Shown here: positions 5,706 through 8,405 of the stretch, in pieces
Numbering within the stretch: position 1 is the stretch's first letter
Layout of the letters: each line of letters begins with the position of its first letter
From: an uncultured Ruminococcus sp.
GTDB lineage: Bacteria; Bacillota_A; Clostridia; Oscillospirales; Ruminococcaceae
Length of the DNA stretch: 8,405 bases
NCBI GenBank assembly: GCA_902782875.1
Contig: CACZPE010000177.1
Coordinates: 1-8,405, forward strand
Direction of reading: 5' to 3'
Notes under the pieces: model-generated
Told to the model about the DNA's origin: nothing
Databases searched by the model: none
What the model saw: the letters and a program-made list of their open reading frames with translations, nothing else
Translations under genes and position numbers: made by a program

Positions 5706-6955
5706 CCGCACTTATAAAAAGCACGCTGAAGCTCCTGCTCAGAAACAAAGGATTTATGTTCTTCCTTATAATGACTCCGATAATATCATCTGTCATTTTC
5801 GGAATGAAGGTGGATTTCGAGCGTTATAACGATGAGACGTCAGGCAGCGTGATCGAGCTTGAAAGCTGCGAAAACAGGGCAATATATGCAGGCGATAACT
5901 ATTCATTCATCATAAAGGTGTATGACGGTTCAAACACAGAGCTTTCGGAATATGTCCTCAAAGGGCTTGCCGCAAACGGTATGTTCTCGGTATGCCGTGC
6001 CGATGTGAGCGGTATGTCCTATGAGGATATCACCGCTCAGGTGGAAAGGGACGGCTTTGAAGACCGCGCAGGAGCGATACTCTATTTCAAGGACGGCTTT
6101 GACGGTGCGGTGATGGAGGACAGGCTGTCCGACGGGCTGCAGGTCTTCATCACATCCGATGATGAGCGCGAGGAGCTTTTCGAGACAGAGCTGACCGATA
6201 TACTCGGCAAGATATACCGCACAGGTGCTGTATGCGGCGCGGACAGTGCAAAAACGATCGAAGCGCTCGATCAGATGTATGAGAAGTTCCCCGAAAAGAA
6301 CGTTGTGACTATCGAGAGCGCAGACAAGATATCTCTTACTCATGAACAGAACAACAGCCTCAATATCATGGGCTATGCATTTGCATTCATAACTCTCGGC
6401 TTCATGTTCAACGGAGTATTCATTTCAAACACTGTCATTACCGAATCCGACAACAAGGTGTACACAAGAGTGATGCTCTCCGGCACGGGCACCGGCACAT
6501 ATTTTGTATCAAAATTCGTTACAGTAGTGATCACGAGCGTGATACAGACAGGTATACTTGCAGTATGCCTGATGTTCATAAAGGGCTTTGATGTAGGCAT
6601 CCCGATGCCAACAGTCCTGCTGACGGTGTTTATGCTCGGCATAATAATAAGTACGTTCAGTATGTTGACAGGAACGCTGATAGGTGATATAATGAGTGCA
6701 AACGGAACAGCATTTTTGCTCTGGAGCATATCCGCTATGCTGTCGGGAAGCCTGTTCCCCATAGATGAATCCGCTAAATTCCTTAAAATGGTCTCATACC
6801 TCACGCCTCAGAAGTGGTTCCTTGACGCAACGGGAAGATTACTTGCGGGTGCAGGCGGAGCATATACCTTGCTCCTGTGTACTACTGCAGCATTTCTCAT
6901 CATAATACTCAGTATAGGAAGTGTGGGGCTCAAGATAAGGAAGCAGGAGATATGA
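5702..6955 (+). CDS. ABC-2 type permease, second subunit
   Basis: This is a 417-residue partner permease with the same plan: basic start (LKLLLRNKG), helix about 17-36, a long soluble segment (about 37-220) and five helices near 221-244, 267-293, 301-324, 335-354 and 387-410. The motif SYLTPQKWFLDA (365-376) before the last helix is typical of ABC-2 exporters of the YhgE/LnrN/YfiN kind. The soluble segment is about 60 residues longer than in the first permease and the two proteins are not close copies, so the transporter is a heterodimer. The start at 5702 lies 8 bases after GAGG (5690-5693) and overlaps the previous stop in ATGA; the frame runs further upstream but without a ribosome-binding site. 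The downstream end overlaps the mini-ORF at 6952. Confidence 0.92.
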   Translation: MTALIKSTLKLLLRNKGFMFFLIMTPIISSVIFGMKVDFERYNDETSGSVIELESCENRAIYAGDNYSFIIKVYDGSNTELSEYVLKGLAANGMFSVCRADVSGMSYEDITAQVERDGFEDRAGAILYFKDGFDGAVMEDRLSDGLQVFITSDDEREELFETELTDILGKIYRTGAVCGADSAKTIEALDQMYEKFPEKNVVTIESADKISLTHEQNNSLNIMGYAFAFITLGFMFNGVFISNTVITESDNKVYTRVMLSGTGTGTYFVSKFVTVVITSVIQTGILAVCLMFIKGFDVGIPMPTVLLTVFMLGIIISTFSMLTGTLIGDIMSANGTAFLLWSISAMLSGSLFPIDESAKFLKMVSYLTPQKWFLDATGRLLAGAGGAYTLLLCTTAAFLIIILSIGSVGLKIRKQEI

Positions 6956-6978
6956 TGATCGAAAGGATCTTCCGATGA
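6952..6978 (+). other. 8-codon mini-ORF (MMIERIFR) linking permease and kinase
   Basis: The ATG overlaps the permease stop in ATGA, and its own TGA overlaps the kinase ATG in a second ATGA. AGGAG (6945-6949) sits 2 bases before the first ATG and 5 before the second, in-frame ATG (6955), so initiation is possible. The kinase has its own AAAGGA (6962-6967), so the mini-ORF is not required. It may pass terminating ribosomes on to the kinase, or it may be a chance product of a 19-base gap. Confidence 0.3.
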
Positions 6979-8090
6979 ACGAACATTTCAGGAACAACTA
7001 CTTCACAGCGGTGCGCACAGGCATCCTGCTGCTGATGGTCGCCTATACGGTACTGTCCTGTTCTGCTGCAACAGGAGCATCTCCACGGGTGCTCCTGCTG
7101 CTTGCGTTATATACAGGGGCACTGTCGGTAAAGGAGCTTTTCCCGGAGAGCAAAAAGGTTTTCTTCTTTGCGGCGGCGGCTCTTTTTATGACGGGAGTAT
7201 TCAGCGTACTGGGCTTTGGCGCTATGCTGCTCGCAGTGTTCTATGCCTATGAACTGCTTTCGGTATTCAGGCCGAAGATGCGCTGGTACGGTGCACCTCT
7301 GCTGATAACGCTGATACATATCGACGAGAATGTATATTTCGATCTGGTGATATCGTTGCTGCTGTGCGTGATATACATCCAGCATGACCATGTGGTGGAG
7401 GATTACAGCCGTCAGAGCAGGCTCGATACCATCGCGGAGCAGTCGATGAAGCATGAGATGAAGGCGGAGATGCAGAAAAATCTGCTCATTGCGGAGAATC
7501 AGCTGCTCGAGGAGCGTACACAGCTTTCACAGACCCTGCACGATAAGCTGGGGCATAACATAAACGGGTCTGTATACCAGCTTGAAGCTGTAAAGGTGCT
7601 CATGGAGAAGGATCCGGAAAAGGCGCGCGCGATGATACAGGCGGTCATAGATCAGCTCAGGACGGGAATGGACGAGATACGGGAGATACTCAGGAAGAAG
7701 CGCCCGGAAAGACACAAGCTCGCATTGTCGCAGCTTGAAAAGCTGTGTGAGAACTGCCGTGAAAAGGGGATAGAGACAGAGCTTATCACAGAGGGTGAGC
7801 TTTCTGCGATCCCGGACAGGTATCTTGAACTGATACTTGACAACTGCTATGAGGCGGTCACGAATTCGCTCAAATACTCTAAATGCACTAAGATCACCAT
7901 AAATATCCATGTCATGAACAAGGTGATACGATGCAGCGTATCCGACAACGGCATAGGCTGCCATGACATGACCGATGGTATGGGGATATCGGGTATGCGC
8001 CGCAGGACAAGACAGGCAAACGGCATACTTGAGATAGAATCGGATTTTGGCTTTACAGTGAATATGCTGCTGCCGCTGCAGGAGGGATAG
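6975..8090 (+). CDS. sensor histidine kinase, HPK7 / DesK-like (HisKA_3)
   Basis: This is a 371-residue complete kinase. Five or six closely spaced hydrophobic segments (about 12-31, 38-53, 62-80, 81-98, 104-116, 121-137) leave almost no extracellular domain, so the signal is probably sensed in the membrane or passed on by the transporter. A charged helical linker (140-185) leads to the dimerisation/phosphoacceptor motif QTLHDKLGH. H189 is the phosphorylated His, and D190-x-x-x-H194 fits the DxxxQ/H phosphatase motif of HisKA_3 kinases. The ATPase domain has the N-box E293-AVTN297, G1 D324-NGIG and a GMGISGMRRR loop (335-344). The start has AAAGGA 7 bases upstream. One base separates its stop from the regulator ATG, whose Shine-Dalgarno lies in the kinase's last codons. 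The expected partner is the NarL-type regulator at 8092. Confidence 0.95.
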   Translation: MNEHFRNNYFTAVRTGILLLMVAYTVLSCSAATGASPRVLLLLALYTGALSVKELFPESKKVFFFAAAALFMTGVFSVLGFGAMLLAVFYAYELLSVFRPKMRWYGAPLLITLIHIDENVYFDLVISLLLCVIYIQHDHVVEDYSRQSRLDTIAEQSMKHEMKAEMQKNLLIAENQLLEERTQLSQTLHDKLGHNINGSVYQLEAVKVLMEKDPEKARAMIQAVIDQLRTGMDEIREILRKKRPERHKLALSQLEKLCENCREKGIETELITEGELSAIPDRYLELILDNCYEAVTNSLKYSKCTKITINIHVMNKVIRCSVSDNGIGCHDMTDGMGISGMRRRTRQANGILEIESDFGFTVNMLLPLQEG

Positions 8091-8091
8091 T

Positions 8092-8405
8092 ATGGATAGG
8101 ATAAAGGTCATCATCGCCGATGACAGCGATTTTGTCAGGGACGGGATGAAGATAATACTCGAAGTGGATGATGCGTTTGAGGTCATAGGCTGTGCTGCCA
8201 ACGGAAAGGAAGCCTGCAGTATTGCGGAAAGCACGCCTGCAGACGTAGTGCTGATGGATATACAGATGCCTGTGATGGATGGCATAGAAGCCACAAAATA
8301 CATAGTTGACCACGATCTCGGCAAGGTGCTGATACTGACCACCTTTGCCGAGGATGAGCTTGTGCAGGCGGCGCTTAAAAACGGCGCAAAGGGGTATCTG
8401 ATAAA
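8092..8405 (+). CDS. NarL/FixJ-type response regulator, N-terminal receiver part only
   Basis: 104 residues are visible before the window ends in the middle of the receiver domain. The phosphorylation site is complete and canonical: acidic pair D10-D11, phosphoacceptor D56 in LMDIQMPVMDG, and T83 in VLILTTF. The next codon, starting AA, must be the conserved Lys105 (GYLI-K) or Asn, with Lys expected. The sequence style and the HisKA_3 partner point to the NarL family with a C-terminal LuxR-type helix-turn-helix, but that domain is outside the window and unseen. GGAGG (8081-8085) lies 6 bases before the start. Unlike the receiver in the protein at 688-2988, nothing here is degenerate, so it should accept phosphate from the kinase. 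It is the prime candidate to bind the palindrome at 3141. Confidence 0.93.
   Translation, partial: MDRIKVIIADDSDFVRDGMKIILEVDDAFEVIGCAANGKEACSIAESTPADVVLMDIQMPVMDGIEATKYIVDHDLGKVLILTTFAEDELVQAALKNGAKGYLI

Noticed and set aside
7527..8342. 271-residue minus-strand open frame opposite the kinase and regulator
   Set aside because: It spans two well-supported genes with complete motifs on the plus strand; the long frame follows from their codon use.
1..8405. CRISPR array, insertion sequence, tRNA or rRNA, riboswitch
   Set aside because: I saw no regularly spaced repeats, transposase-like frame, tRNA-like fold or long structured leader; the only leaders are about 25 and 56 bases.

Overview
The window looks like a chromosomal segment from a Gram-positive gut anaerobe of the Ruminococcus / Oscillospiraceae kind. 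The basis is circumstantial. Isoleucine is very often encoded by ATA, Shine-Dalgarno sequences are strong (AAGGAG, GGAGG), one sigma-A promoter is near consensus, and the gene content (a multidomain REC-GGDEF-EAL protein with a C-terminal PAS-like tail, and a three-gene ABC-2 exporter with a NarL-type two-component system) is common in that group. No RNA gene, insertion sequence, CRISPR array or prophage gene is visible.

Left arm (1-2988, minus strand). A 766-residue signalling protein (688-2988) is followed, 55 bases downstream, by an alpha/beta hydrolase that runs off the left edge (1-632). Between them is a 14-bp hairpin with a short U run, which ends three bases before the hydrolase Shine-Dalgarno. 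The signalling protein has an acidic Ala/Glu-rich N-terminus, a receiver domain, a GGDEF domain, an EAL domain and a PAS-like tail. Key residues are missing in each of the first three (receiver Thr and one acidic residue, the GGDEF signature, and the Asp-Asp pair of the EAL site). It is therefore more likely a receptor or scaffold than a c-di-GMP enzyme.

Central control region (2989-3239). This 251-base divergent intergenic region carries a near-consensus promoter for the leftward gene (TTGACA, 17-base spacer, TACAAT). For the rightward operon it has a perfect TATAAT with no good -35. In front of that -10 are two inverted repeats: a perfect 18-bp palindrome centred near -65, and ACCGCA-N9-TGCGGT directly against the -10. 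The layout suggests an activator-dependent promoter.

Right arm (3240-8405, plus strand). One tight operon encodes a 203-residue six-helix membrane protein of unknown function, an ABC ATPase, two different ABC-2 permeases, an HPK7/DesK-type sensor kinase, and the start of a NarL-type response regulator cut by the right edge. Three junctions are 4-base ATGA stop/start overlaps or contain them, and the remaining gaps are 1-10 bases. An 8-codon mini-ORF bridges the second permease and the kinase. The set resembles the linearmycin-resistance LnrJK-LnrLMN module of Bacillus subtilis (kinase, regulator, ATPase, two ABC-2 permeases), with the order rearranged and an extra membrane protein at the head. 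A likely working model is that the kinase senses a membrane-active compound or the state of the transporter, the regulator activates the operon through the palindrome, and the transporter exports or removes the compound. The substrate cannot be read from the sequence.
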